The position numbers and the translations under genes are program-made. A stretch of 64,000 nt of DNA, from contig WHVD01000076.1 of the NCBI GenBank assembly GCA_015178975.1, positions 248,001 through 312,000 of the forward strand, in the 5' to 3' direction. Source of the stretch: Hysterangium stoloniferum. Taxonomy: Eukaryota > Basidiomycota > Agaricomycetes > Hysterangiales > Hysterangiaceae. The notes below the pieces were generated by a model. It saw only the letters and a list, made by a program, of their open reading frames with translations. It was not told where the DNA came from and ran no database searches. Within the stretch, counting starts at the first letter, position 1, and each line of letters opens with the position of its first letter. Positions 10,616 through 21,378 of the stretch are shown here, piece after piece.

Positions 10616-10634
10616 ATAGGCCCATAACCTGTTG
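10616..10634 (-). other. Copia element 1 primer-binding site and LTR end
   Basis: On the minus strand an LTR-like end CAACA is followed by GGTTATGGGCC. The TR-GAG element at 19761 has the matching layout (CTTACA then GGCTATGGGCCCTGCC). The sequence resembles the complement of the anticodon arm of initiator tRNA-Met, which is the half-tRNA primer known for Ty5 and Drosophila copia. The 5' end of this LTR could not be fixed. Confidence 0.5.
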
Positions 10635-10805
10635 AATAAGGAATCTAATAGCATTGTAACTGTCTCATATACAGAATTATGGACTAGTTATCACTATATG
10701 ATAGTAGGCTCATTTATATACATTTACTTGATTACTTAGGTGCTGGGGGTGTCAGGGAGCTACATATGCCCAAGAACACAGGCTAGAGGAACCTTTATGC
10801 CTCAG

Positions 10806-12079
10806 TGTTAAGTGCCATGTCAGGAACTTATTCCGGAACTATCGGAAAGTCACCAGAAAGTCGGAAACTCGTGGATAGGGTCAGGACGTCGGCTTCAGCT
10901 TATGTGCTGCACCTCTACGCAAACGCTCAATGTCCTTAATTTTAGAAGTAAAGCTTACGACAGAAGATATGGATATTCAGAGTTCCGAAGAGTTCCGAAT
11001 ATCGAGCGTACAGAAAGACGAGAGGAGGAATAAGAAACTAAGTCGATATCAGATCTAAGGTAAAGTACAAATTCGCGGAAACTAATATAAGTCTACTCGT
11101 TATTGTACTACAAACTAAGACCATAATAAGACGGAAACGGAAGTGTTCTTAAAATGGAAATACAATAAGACATATTAGGGAGACAATATTCCGAAATGTT
11201 ATGACCATGTCGCAACCCTATCGGTCCCGAGGTTATCACCATTTTATCAACATTTCAAGTCACCATCTCGGAAACCATCGGCCCCAAAGCTGACGAATGT
11301 TTTCGCGAAGATCAAACTCCGTTTACGCCCACGTCAAAATAACTTGTATTGTCTGGTCAAACTTTGATACATCCCCTTTTATTATGTTGATCCGTTCAAT
11401 CTTATGTTTTACATATGTCTATCTATATTTGTAGTCCTTGAACCATTTCCTTTTATCGTAATCCCGCTCTCGGTTATCATCAGCCTCCGAACTAATCATA
11501 AACTTCCTGTTCCTAGTCACGCTTATTGTTAATACCGTTTTCCACCCTTCTCCCCATTAGTATTTTCTAGACGCCTGTTACTTGTATATGAACCCGCTGT
11601 AGTTGTAGTTACTAGGCAATCAGAATATCGACTCAGAATACCCTCATACGTCCGTAACAGTCTCATACTAAGAATACCCCCATCTGCCTTCACGTGCGCT
11701 CGCCCACTCCCGGCCCCGACCCCTTGGCCCGATGCTCGACTTGTCCTTCAGTTCCGATCGGTATCTCGCCAAAAGGAGCTCTTTAGGATTAGTCTTCACC
11801 CGCCCAAAATCTAAGGACACCCTACGGATATTTGCGAGGGCGTAGCACATAAGCTGAAGCTAAGTCCTTCCGATTGGTCCCTGTCGGCCACCAACATTTA
11901 GTCAGTTTTCAGTTCTTAACACGAAACGGGAATACAACAAACAAACGAGTGAGTACTTGTCAACGGACAAATGACCAAATATGGAACAAGGGAGGAATGC
12001 AGATGATACGGTAACTATGATGTTCCGTAGTCGGAGATCAGAAGTCGGATATTGAAACATCCGGGAACGGGTCGTAACA
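10806..12079 (-). repeat. Solo LTR B1 (544 bp net), split by solo LTR A2, duplication CTCAG
   Basis: Proper orientation is minus, as shown by element 4, where LTR B3 follows a minus-strand polypurine tract. Plus-strand ends are TGTTAAGTGCC and GGGTCGTAACA. CTCAG lies at 10801-10805 and 12080-12084. Removing the inserted LTR A2 and one CGAAA leaves 544 bp, exactly the length of LTR B2 at 13801. It carries the shared motif in reverse at 10885-10915. Confidence 0.93.
11197..11921 (+). repeat. Solo LTR A2 (725 bp) nested in LTR B1, duplication CGAAA
   Basis: This is nearly the full-length twin of the element 1 LTR (3624-4349), starting TGTTATGACCATG and ending TTCTTAACA. CGAAA occurs at 11192-11196 and 11922-11926. 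The shared motif lies at 11841-11868. Confidence 0.93.
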
Positions 12080-12084
12080 CTCAG

Positions 12085-13800
12085 GTCATATTACCCCTGA
12101 TCGGGAAAAGCAGCAACAGTGTTTTCCTCACTTTCCAACAACTGTGACTCAGCACCTGCAAGTATTGTGAGCATTGGATTTTCCACAGCAAATTCAAACC
12201 CCACTCATCCTCTGCCACACTGTCAGGCCACTCAGTCACCTGTTCCATCCCACCTCACCCTCTCTACACATGCTGTCTAACCTGTGCCTCCCTAGGACAC
12301 TCAAGGCCTTTATAATCAACACTTTCCCTCAATCATTTAATTGGCTCTCTTGGCTGTGAGGTATCTTGACTTAATTTCACTTGTTCAATGTTTTTTTAAT
12401 ACATTTCTTCTCTTTTTGTAGCCTTTCTGTCCCATTTCAGGGTTTTAAACATCTTCACAATATCCAGGACATTTCTAAGTGAGTTATACACCATTTTGAT
12501 CATGTCTTTTGGTATTTTTAATGTTATTTCCTTTAGATTTCACTTTTTCATGTTTTTTAAATCCACTTCTGTCTCTTTTTGTAGTCTTTCTGTCCCAGTT
12601 CAAGGCTTTAAACATCTTCATTGAACCAGCTCCTGAGGAGATATTACCTGACTTGCCAGAGGTGGTGATTCCTCAACCTGTCAACCTGAAATAGTTCCCC
12701 AAGTTGCACCTGAGCAAATAGATATACCAGTTGATGATGCTATGCCACCTCCTGACCCAGCTATGGAGCAGGATGAGGTTCAGAGAATTACTGGAGAGCT
12801 TGAACTTGTTAGGATTCTCACCTTTTTTGACCCCTGCTACTTGTTCTCACTCTGGCAACCCTCTACCATCCTGACATTGGTACTCCCAACTATGGTATCA
12901 CCACCTCCAGCACCCTGATACTTGGTTTACTATGTATATATTATCCTTTTAGTCATCCTGTTCCACTCCCATCCTGGCACTCTCCCATCATCTCCTCTAT
13001 GTGTACACATCATTTGCCACCTCAAACCCTCTTAGTATTCATCTACTATTTTGCATTTAGTTCTTTTTGTCCCCCATTCTGTCACCTATATCACCTACTT
13101 CCTTTCATCCATTTATCTTCTTACCTCTATAATCAACCTCCCAATCACCCATCTTGCTTTAATATAAAACTCTCATCTTGTATGCTACAGGTCCTTAGTT
13201 CAAATGTTGACTTAAGTTCCCCTACTCTTTACTTAATCCTCTTCAAGACATCATTGGCCAGTCAAGATTCTTATCACTCTGAATGTGCCAAAAATTGGAG
13301 ACACTCTGCTGGATCTTAATAAAACAAGATTTGAGGTTCATTAGGAGCTTCAGGGAGTATGATTTATTTAGAGTGCCATTTTGGTGCCTGTAGCAAAGAT
13401 TTATCAACCAAATGCCAGATCTGATCTGCATTCTTAAATGATAAAGGCAGTCTGTATGACTGACCAAAGCATCAAGGCCAGCAAATTTAATGGCACTCAG
13501 TATTTCGGGCACTATGAAGAGTACATGTACGGACTGAAAGTTTTTAAGGAGGAGAATCCTGTCAACTGTGCCAAAGTGCAAAAGGAGCTTTTGGATTAAT
13601 GACAGGTATGTATTTGATTTTTTTTCCTGTTAACTAAATAATTATCATGTATCTTTAGGGAACATGCAAAAATTCCTAACACCCTAGAGAGTGGACTTGC
13701 AGCAATAGCTGAGAAAGAGAGGCCATACTACATCAGGGATTTGGGAATGTCTACACCCATTATGTAGACTCCCTAGATCAATAGTAAGCTTCTATACTGA
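12085..13800. other. Low-CpG stretch with short unrecognised coding relics
   Basis: No complete gene is visible. A near-duplicate block (TTTTTGTAGTCTTTCTGTCCC-like) occurs near 12412-12470 and 12570-12625. The piece at 12600-12820 has short open stretches rich in Pro and Glu (FIEPAPEEILPDLPEVVIP). A plus-strand relic near 13440-13598 reads TDQSIKASKFNGTQYFGHYE and ends in a stop. These look like decayed transposon or host exons, but I do not recognise the family. 13731-13791 is repeated in inverse orientation near 30023-30100. Confidence 0.4.
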
Positions 13801-14344
13801 TGTTAAGTGCCGTGTCGGGAACTTATTCCGGAACTATTGGAAAGTCACCGGAAAGTCGGGAACTATCAGATAGGGTCAGGATGTCGGCTTCAGCTTATGT
13901 GCTATGCCTCTACGCAAACACTCAAAGTCCTTAATTTCAGAAGTAAGGCTTACGATGGAAGATATGGATATTCAGAGTTCCGAAGAGTTCCGAATATCGA
14001 GCGTACAGAAAGATGGGAGGAGGAATAAGAAACTAAGTCGATATCAGATCTAAGGTAAAGTACAAATTCGCGGAAACTAATATAAGTCTTCTCGTTATTG
14101 TACTACAAACTGAGACCATAATAAGACGGAAATGGAAGTATTCTTAAAACAGAAATACAATAAGACATATCGGGGAGACAATATTCCAAAACGGGAATAT
14201 AATAGACAAACGAGTGAATACTTGTCAACGGACAAATTACCAAATGCAGAACAAGGGAAGAATGTGGAAGATACGGTAACTATGATGTTCCGTAGTCGGA
14301 GACCGGAAGTCGGATATTGAAACATCCGGGAACGGGTCATAACA
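13801..14344 (-). repeat. Solo LTR B2 (544 bp), duplication ACTGA
   Basis: Plus-strand ends are TGTTAAGTGCCGTG and GGGTCATAACA, flanked by ACTGA at 13796-13800 and 14345-14349. It has the same family, length and orientation as LTR B1. The shared motif lies in reverse at 13876-13910. Confidence 0.93.
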
Positions 14345-14349
14345 ACTGA

Positions 14350-15890
14350 CAAGTAAATAGGGATATTGTGAATGTAGTGTGCCTAGCCGAGTCTAGCTCT
14401 CCTAGATGGCATACTTACTGACCTTCCCACTTTCCTGATGCAGATCCCCATGATGCTATGTCTGCCCCAGCCTAGGCAGCCTCCTTTTCTCTTGCATTGC
14501 CATCTTTGTTTCCCATGCTGTTGTTCCCACATATGTCCCACATTCATTCAATTCTTCCAACTCGCCCTCTCATTGCACTGCATGGCCATTCTTTTAATTC
14601 ACTCATTTCACACCATTCTGCTAAAGTTAATTACCCTTCATTTTGCGATATTTTGAATATATTTTCTGCCATTCCTACCCATGTGTGATACTGTGTGAAA
14701 AATATAAGTAATAGTTAATGATTAATGATTAATAATGGGAATAAATGCATTAAAGCATGCATAGAGAAGCTAGTCAAGGAATTTTAATGTTAGCTAATAA
14801 TAAACATCTGAGATACCATGCATACTTCCACTTGACCTTTCCTTTCTATTGTCTGTATTGATCCTAGAACACCCAGCCTCAAATAACAATAGCTAGTGGG
14901 CGCCCAAGACGGCTAGCATAACTAACCCCCCCCCCCCACCGAGAGGTTAGTATAACTAGTAGGGCCCTGAGATGGCTAGTATAGACCAACTCATCAAAAA
15001 GAAAAATCCACTAAGGTATATATACTAACTAGGCATATTACACGAGCTACCTCGGGAAGCTGACCATTTCCCATTTCTCTGATGTATCAATGCATGCTAG
15101 AATATGCCAAGAAATCAGATAACAGCTTGACGTGGTAGAAGCGGTGTTGAAAAAACAATCGAATGATATGAAATATCATTCATAATTTGACATCTGTGGC
15201 AAAAGTCTGATCGGTGGTTCATCAACAAGAAGATCCTTCAATTTGCAAAATCAGCCGGTGCATCAGGGATTTGGAAAAAATCTATAGCGAGTAGGTCGGC
15301 TATATAGATTACCTAGACCATATAGTTACAATCAGTCTAGGATAGTCGAAGCGCGCTGGTGAACTAGTTAATCTAGTATTGTTAGATGAAGTAGCTGGGC
15401 CAGTTATCTCGCCTAGAGATGCTAGCAGGTTGGATTTCCATTTTCTAATGGTCACACTCAACAGTATCTGGCTAGCGTTATTTTTAATCCGCTTCCTGAA
15501 AGATTTTAGTCATGTAGGAGCAGGTCGATAAACCAAGGAAAGTGATGGGGACTCCATGGCTTGACTTTGGGGTTGTCGCCATAAGTCTAGATCGCATTTC
15601 TGCCTTACTGATATTGAAGTATGAAGTTGGTATCAACACACCTTTTTAAACAAATATTTTCCCAATGAGAGAGCCATTTAAAAGGAGTGTGCTAGTGATT
15701 GTGTCCATATGTACCTGTATAATAAGTAGAATAACGTCATGCTTCCCGAGCTACATGAATTGTGCTCCATACTACGCACAGAGCCAAAAAGTGTCCTGTA
15801 AAACATCACGCTGTTAATTAATGTGAGGAGCAGAAATGGTCACATTTTTACGTTTCACATTGGTATTATTCTTTCACAGACTCACTGTAT
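14350..15890. other. Non-coding stretch, short repeats only
   Basis: No coding region could be supported. There is a run of 13 C near 14927-14940, and loosely repeated GGCTAGTATAACTAG-type words between 14885 and 14985. From about 15000 the sequence regains CpG and looks like ordinary intergenic DNA. Confidence 0.4.
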
Positions 15891-15892
15891 GT

Positions 15893-16060
15893 ACTCACTT
15901 TGAATCTTCAAGGGCCACAGGTGCAGACATTACTGAAACTATCAGCGGGTTTTATGGGGCACAGGCCTAGCAGGCCTATGAACAATACCTAGAGGATTTA
16001 CATGTCTTTCAGGAGTGGGACCTGGTTCATCGTCGTCCCGTTGCGAGACACAATGTAAAA
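15893..16060. repeat. Dispersed repeat shared with 46324-46480
   Basis: Both places carry CTTTGAATCTTC, then GACATTACTGAAACTATCAGCGGGTTTTAT or its variant, then TACCTAGAGGATTTACAT and a CTTTCAGGAGxGGGxCC block. One frame reads like protein (ISGFYGAQ, then YLEDLHVFQEWDLV), so this may be a duplicated relic of a gene with an intron. The family is not recognised. Confidence 0.45.
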
Positions 16061-17043
16061 TTTGTTGAGATGAGATGGACTTCGACCTCACCCGAGTATA
16101 GCAGGGACCCTCGAAAACGCGCGGGGAGCTCTATTCACACATAGCTACATATATAAACAATAGGAACAATGGAATCCTAATGAGGAAAACAACAAGGATG
16201 TGAGACAAGAGGACAATGGGGAAAAGGAACAAAAGAATATGAGCTTGTATGATGCTCGAAATCCAACAAAATTCGACACAGTACAGTTTGTGCCAAATCT
16301 CCTGTCGATCTATGATATACTGTCAATGAACCATAAAGACAGAGGGATACAAAACACGCAACAAGCTGTTCCATTCGACCCTACTACTTACCAAAAGACT
16401 CCGAGCGCAATTATACTTAATAATAAAGTCCTATTAAGGAAATTCACGTTTCATTGTAGCCGAATTAGTTTTAGTAAATGAAATGTCAGCGGGGACAACA
16501 GGTGTAAACCGGAAATCTATCCGTTACAAACACGATGAAAAGTTATGAAACACCTTTATTTGATTCCCAGTACATGTGCAAGTCTCACCATCGTCATGAA
16601 AAATAGAACGATTAGATCAAGCATCCTATTGGGAATAGTAAAGCACCGGTCAACACTCTAAATAGATGTGAAAATGGAGGAGCCTGAGTGCTGAGTTGCC
16701 CACACTAGCTGTTCATAGACACACAGGTCAAATTTAATTTGAACAGAAACGATATATTAGTATCCGCACTCTTGGGTAAGACAGCAACGTGGCAGGGAAG
16801 AAGAGTGACAAGACAGACGAATATGGATGATAAGTGTTAGAATCTTAAACATACTTGTGGTTTGACACACATTGGGGCATAAGTATTATTTCTAATCCAG
16901 CGAACAGTATTACAGCGAGGTCTAGAAACATCCACCAATTCAAGGACAGGTCCTGCGACAGCTGCCAATATTTATGATCACCGTTGTGATAAAACAACGA
17001 TGTGAGTTTCAAGATTTTGGGGATTTACTTGTGGACTCGGTAA
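16061..17043. other. Intergenic, nothing recognised
   Basis: No coding signal with a plausible start, length and family was found. The open frame near 16200-16481 has no recognisable motif. Confidence 0.35.
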
Positions 17044-18379
17044 ATGAAACGCTGGTTTTGTCACGATTGCTGTCTGTCACGCACATCAAGGCAACATACT
17101 CCTTTACTTCCACCAGCATCTCAATTTCTTGAACGTCATCATCCTTCAAGTCTGCCGTCATGGCAGCGAGCGGTGCTTCGTCTATCACGACCCTCCAATG
17201 ACCAAGCGAATGAAGAAAGCACTCCTGAAACGGGACAAGTTCCCTCAGGCCCATCTGATACACGGAGCCGCGGCCGAACAGAATCCAACGGGGACAAATT
17301 TGGAATAAAAGTGCTTGCTGAGGGTGATTCGCCAACTGTTGAGTGAGCAAATACACACGTTATTTTTGGTCCATGTATATTTACACCCTCTCTAGTATTG
17401 TGGCGGTGCATGGGTTGGACGGAGACCGAGAGAAGTCATGGACCGCTGACAATGGGAAATGCTGGCTGTGTGATTTTTTGCCGAACCATGTTTCACAAGC
17501 CAGAATATTGACCTACGGATATGATGCGTGCACACGGGGCCGGGATCAATTATCGGAGCAATTTTTGCAAGATGTCGGTGGAAATCTGATTGAGCAGCTC
17601 GCTGCGTTTAGAGCCATATCACGCACGACGGCATGTTGCAGTAGTTATTTTGGTTTACTATGCATGATAATTCAACGTTGCCTTTCTCTAGGAGCGGCCT
17701 ATTATTTTTATTGCACATAGTTTGGGGGGGATAGTTTTAAAATCTGTAAGTGTTGACTATATAACAAATAAAGGTTCAGACAGTGATCAATAGTAAATGG
17801 TAGGCTCTTACGGATGCTAGTCGTAAGCGCCGCAGCAATTCGTACCATCATAAAGAGATCCATTTATCCACATACGGCATCGTATTCCTCGGTACACCTC
17901 ACCAAGGCATTGACATCGCGCCACGAGCTGCTCAAATACTTGGTATTGCATCACGTACCAATATCAGGAAATCCAACACGAAGCTGTTGAAACATTTAAA
18001 ACCCCACAGCGAGAGATTACAAGTGCTGCAATCCCACTTTAACGACATCGCCAATGATTTCGTTATCAAATCGGTTTATGAGGTTTATGAAACGCCTCTC
18101 ATTGGCAGGGTGGGTTCGGTGGTCAGTATTGATTATACTATTCACACCCGGCCCAGATTTTAATGAGTTATATCTTTTCAGCTTGTTCCACGTGAATCCG
18201 CCGTGATGCAAGGTGCTACCAATGCTGAAGTATTTGGGATAAACGCAAATCATATAGAAATCGCCAAGTTCCCTTCTGAGGATGCAGATGGTTGCTGGGA
18301 TATCTGTCAATTTTTGAAGAACATGGTGATCGAGGCACCAGCGGTGATACAGGCTCGGTTTCCGTGCCCAGATGAATAA
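17044..18379 (+). CDS. Alpha/beta-hydrolase, SesB/DUF676-like serine esterase, 5 exons
   Basis: Predicted exons are 17044-17342, 17396-17630, 17692-17745, 17804-18109 and 18182-18379, about 363 residues, with no break. All junctions keep frame. Three introns are GT-AG and the one at 17631 has a GC donor. Conserved features are VDIVAVHGLDGDREKSWT near residue 100, ILTYGYDA, the nucleophile elbow AHSLGG (family usually GHSLGG) formed across exon 3, GIVFLGTPHQG, and a C-terminal NANHIEIAKF that would supply the catalytic His. In fungi this domain is often the N-terminal part of NACHT or NB-ARC receptor-like proteins; here it ends on its own. The substrate is unknown and the location is probably cytosolic. 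The 5' end is uncertain, since the first exon is less typical and the true start may be farther upstream. Confidence 0.82.
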
Positions 18380-19500
18380 TTGACGGACAAAGAATGCCTA
18401 TGGAAGACGGAACATTGCAGATTTAGAATGATCCCACCATTGAGTATGTGTTCGTGAGCAGGTTATAGCCTCTTCCATAATAACATGGATGACCGGAGGA
18501 AATGATTGTAGCCATGTGGCAGAAGGGGTTGTGAGTACGTCAAAGGTGGAGTCTTGGTTCTCTTGGCCGGTGTTTACGTCAAGGTGGGCCACTGTCTAAC
18601 GCGATCCGCACCAAATACCCGTCTGTTCATGCTCCAGAGTATCCTCTGAGCTGATATGTCTTGCTCGTCCCGTGGCCACAGCCACTCCTTTCCTTTCTTT
18701 CCGTCTCTTTCTCCATTTCTTCGCCTAAGCTTCCCCTTAGGCACACAATGCCTTCTTCCACTCCTTTCAGATGTTACCTGACCTACCTTGAAGAAAAGAC
18801 CAGCATCTGAACGATGCAGGCAATCAATAATTACTCCTGGCTAAAACCGATATTTTGCCGGGTGGGGAGCTAATGATTTTTAATGGATTTTATTATTGTT
18901 ATTATTTGAAGATAATAATAACTGATCGGTTTGCATTTGGTGTCCGAGAGATCGCTTTCCCTTCAGTGGTATCTCCGCGCTAATGCTTGCGTTAATCAGC
19001 AGATTAAGCTTATGAGCCCGCTACAGGTTGTATATCGGATGTGATGATACAAAGGTTGCCCACGTTACGGTAACATGCTTTCGACCATGTCTATTTAACT
19101 GAACGCATGCCGACGATGAATCAGCTCATAAGTGTTATATTGAAAATACAAGTTACATAATGGGAAGATCTTCATAGTGTACAGGAACCATTTGACAGAA
19201 TTGAACGGTCGTGGGTACTCATCCTGGTGGGTATCGCCTTCTTGGTGGCGTTTGAAACGCCCCATACGGATTTGGGGGCGAACCATATGAATTTTCAAGC
19301 ACTTCATGCGAGTTTCGGTGCGCTTCATCCAAATTTGGGGGCATAGCGGCACTACATACACCAATGGAGGATCAATGCCATATAGGTCCATGTGGTGGTT
19401 GTATAGCACAGGGGAAATTCGACACTACTGGACCAATTACAATGAATCCCCATGATGCCGCCTGCCCCCGCTGTGTGGTTCGTATAAATTTCTCGCCCAG
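18380..19500. other. Intergenic, nothing recognised
   Basis: No gene could be supported. Two similar short blocks (ATACGGATTTGGGGGC near 19264 and CATCCAAATTTGGGGGC near 19326) are the only visible repeat. Confidence 0.35.
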
Positions 19501-19527
19501 TATCCTCCTCCTTGCCCAATATTCCCC

Positions 19528-19615
19528 CCTTCCCGCCCTATGTTCTCCCATTCCCGCCCTATGTTCTCCCATTTCCCGCCTTATGTTCTCCCATTTCTAT
19601 GTTCTCCCATTCCTG
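19528..19615. repeat. Short tandem repeat, unit about 20 bp
   Basis: There are four imperfect units around CCTATGTTCTCCCATTCCCG. The surrounding 19500-19760 is pyrimidine-rich on the plus strand. Confidence 0.75.
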
Positions 19616-19760
19616 TTGTATATTCCTCCTTTCATGTCCAACCTCCCCCCCCCTTGCCCTGTGTTTGTCCTTCCTCGGTTGCTCGGTTGTACCTTACTCT
19701 TTCCGTACCATCACATCTATCGCCATCTCGGTTGTTGTCCTCGGTTGTTGTCCCTCTCTT

Positions 19761-19875
19761 TGTTAGAACTAATAGTCGTTGATTTGTCTCAATGCTCAGC
19801 TAAGATGTACTTTACAGTAGCTTATTCATACATACAAACTTTGTCTGTTTTTCTATAAACTGTCAACATCTTACA
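19761..19875 (+). repeat. 5' LTR of the TR-GAG element (115 bp)
   Basis: It starts TGTTAGAACTAATAG and ends AACATCTTACA, and is preceded by CTCTT. It is short for an LTR and has no obvious TATA box. It differs from the 3' LTR by point changes and an indel near the start. Confidence 0.85.
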
Positions 19876-19892
19876 GGCTATGGGCCCTGCCC
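19876..19892 (+). other. Primer-binding site, half-tRNA type
   Basis: GGCTATGGGCCCTGCC follows the LTR end directly. It resembles the reverse complement of the anticodon arm of fungal initiator tRNA-Met (CAGGGTTATGAGCCCTGC in yeast) with a few differences. Confidence 0.5.
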
Positions 19893-19933
19893 TGTTGCAT
19901 TAAAAAGGAACATTAATACTATCTCATTATCTT

Positions 19934-20779
19934 ATGTCCAACATCAATGCCTTACTAGTGAGCATTCCAAACCTCTTGGGTGATAACTACCACAAATGGA
20001 AGTTTTCACTGTCAATGGTTCTGTGGCATGCTGGATTGTGGGGTGTTGTGAGTGGTGGAGCAAAGGCACCTAAGGATGAGAGTAGCAAGGAGGATTTCAA
20101 ATGGGAAAAGTATTTGGAGGATGGTTACACAGCAATTGCACTCACAATTGTGCCAAGCCAACAATCATATATTCAGGATTGTACCACTGGGCCTGAGGCA
20201 TGGCAAGTACTTGTGAAAATCTATCAGGCAAATAACCAGGCCAATCAGATTTCATTGAAATGCCAGCTCTATGCATACCAGCATGATGTCAAAAAGCTGG
20301 TGATTGAATATGTCCATGGCATTTTGACTCTTGCTTCACAGCTTCAAGTGATTGGAGTTGAGTTATGTGAAGAGGATGTCCTGGATGTCCTCATCTATTG
20401 TTTAGCTCCAGACTTTAGTGCAGTTGTGACTGCTCTTATGCAGCATGTGGGATCACTTACTGTCAAGGATATTTCTGCAGTGCTGGTAGAAGAAGAAAGC
20501 CATCTGAAAGGCCAGAAGGACACTGAAAGTCAAATTGTGCTGAAAACAAAAACAGACTCACCAAATGCAAAACAGCCAAGAAATTGCTATAGGTGCAATG
20601 GTGAAGGTCACATCATGCATTTTTGTCCCCCACCAAAGCCAGTTGGTTCATCATTAAGTGGGTTGCCCACTGAAAACCTGGAGGCTCTCACACTGGAGGC
20701 ACTCCAAGGTTTTTGGAGTTGGAGAACCTTCCAAAAATCCTACTATTTGGCCAAATTTTCTAGGAATTCTTTGAACTGA
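19934..20779 (+). CDS. Copia-type Gag protein with CCHC zinc knuckle
   Basis: An uninterrupted frame of 281 codons. The N-terminus has the copia Gag signature LLGDNYHKWKFSLSMVLW (about residues 14-31), and the middle region is helical (about 60-170). Near residue 220 is a complete knuckle CYRCNGEGHIMHFC (CX2CX4HX4C). Gag forms the particle that packages element RNA. The last 30 or so codons are read through the left arm of an inserted foldback element that starts at 20691, so the original C-terminus is lost. No CG dinucleotide occurs in the 846 bp, yet the frame is intact, which argues that the CpG-poor state is old or selected and not recent decay. Confidence 0.88.
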   Translation: MSNINALLVSIPNLLGDNYHKWKFSLSMVLWHAGLWGVVSGGAKAPKDESSKEDFKWEKYLEDGYTAIALTIVPSQQSYIQDCTTGPEAWQVLVKIYQANNQANQISLKCQLYAYQHDVKKLVIEYVHGILTLASQLQVIGVELCEEDVLDVLIYCLAPDFSAVVTALMQHVGSLTVKDISAVLVEEESHLKGQKDTESQIVLKTKTDSPNAKQPRNCYRCNGEGHIMHFCPPPKPVGSSLSGLPTENLEALTLEALQGFWSWRTFQKSYYLAKFSRNSLN

Positions 20780-21065
20780 TAAATGTTTTGAAAATTTCAA
20801 GTTTTAATAGGATTTTCCAAAGTGGAAAACCATATCTGAAAACTTTAAATATTTGTATCAAAAAACTCTGACTAATGATGTTTCCTCAGATTTCCTGATA
20901 CAAATATTTAAAGTTTTCAGATATGATTTTCCACTTTGGAAAATTATACTGAAACTTAAAAATTTCAAACAATTTATCAGTTCAAAGAATTCTGAGAAAA
21001 TTTGGCCAAATATTAGGATTTTTGAAAGGTTTTCAAACTCCAAAAACCTTGGGATGCCTCCAGTG
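20691..21065. mobile_element. 375-bp foldback element with CACTG ends, duplication TCA
   Basis: Left arm 20691-20863 and right arm about 20892-21065 are near-perfect inverted copies; both begin CACTGGAGGC when read inward, separated by about 30 bp. TCA occurs at 20688-20690 and 21066-21068. CACTG ends with a 3-bp duplication fit a non-autonomous CACTA (CMC) element. It has no coding capacity and is inserted at the 3' end of the TR-GAG gag. Confidence 0.8.
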
Positions 21066-21378
21066 TCACTGCTAGCACAGGGGAGAGTATGTGTATATTG
21101 CATACCTAATATCATCACATAGAATAGGAGTTCCAAGGTCTGGCCTTTGTGGTCTGGGAGGTTGGGGGAATGAGTTCTAGGAGCAAGGAATGCTCTGAGG
21201 TTTGATTAAACACCAAAAATACCAGATGAATCTTGCATCTAGTGGACACAGTGGGTGTGTTTTCAATTTTTGGATGGATTTCCAGACAGATTTTCTGATG
21301 GATTTTGCATCAAGTGAGTGCATTTTCTTTTGTGTTAAAAAAGGTGTTTAATTTTCTCAATGACATGCAAAGTGGGCT

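Noticed and set aside
10806..14344. First thought: plus-strand LTRs starting TGTTAAGTGCC
   Set aside because: Ends TGTTA/TAACA are symmetrical; element 4 shows the purine tract on the other side, so family B copies here are minus-strand.
20691..21065. CRISPR-like or rho-independent hairpin
   Set aside because: Single long palindrome with target duplication in a eukaryotic retroelement; no repeat-spacer array.
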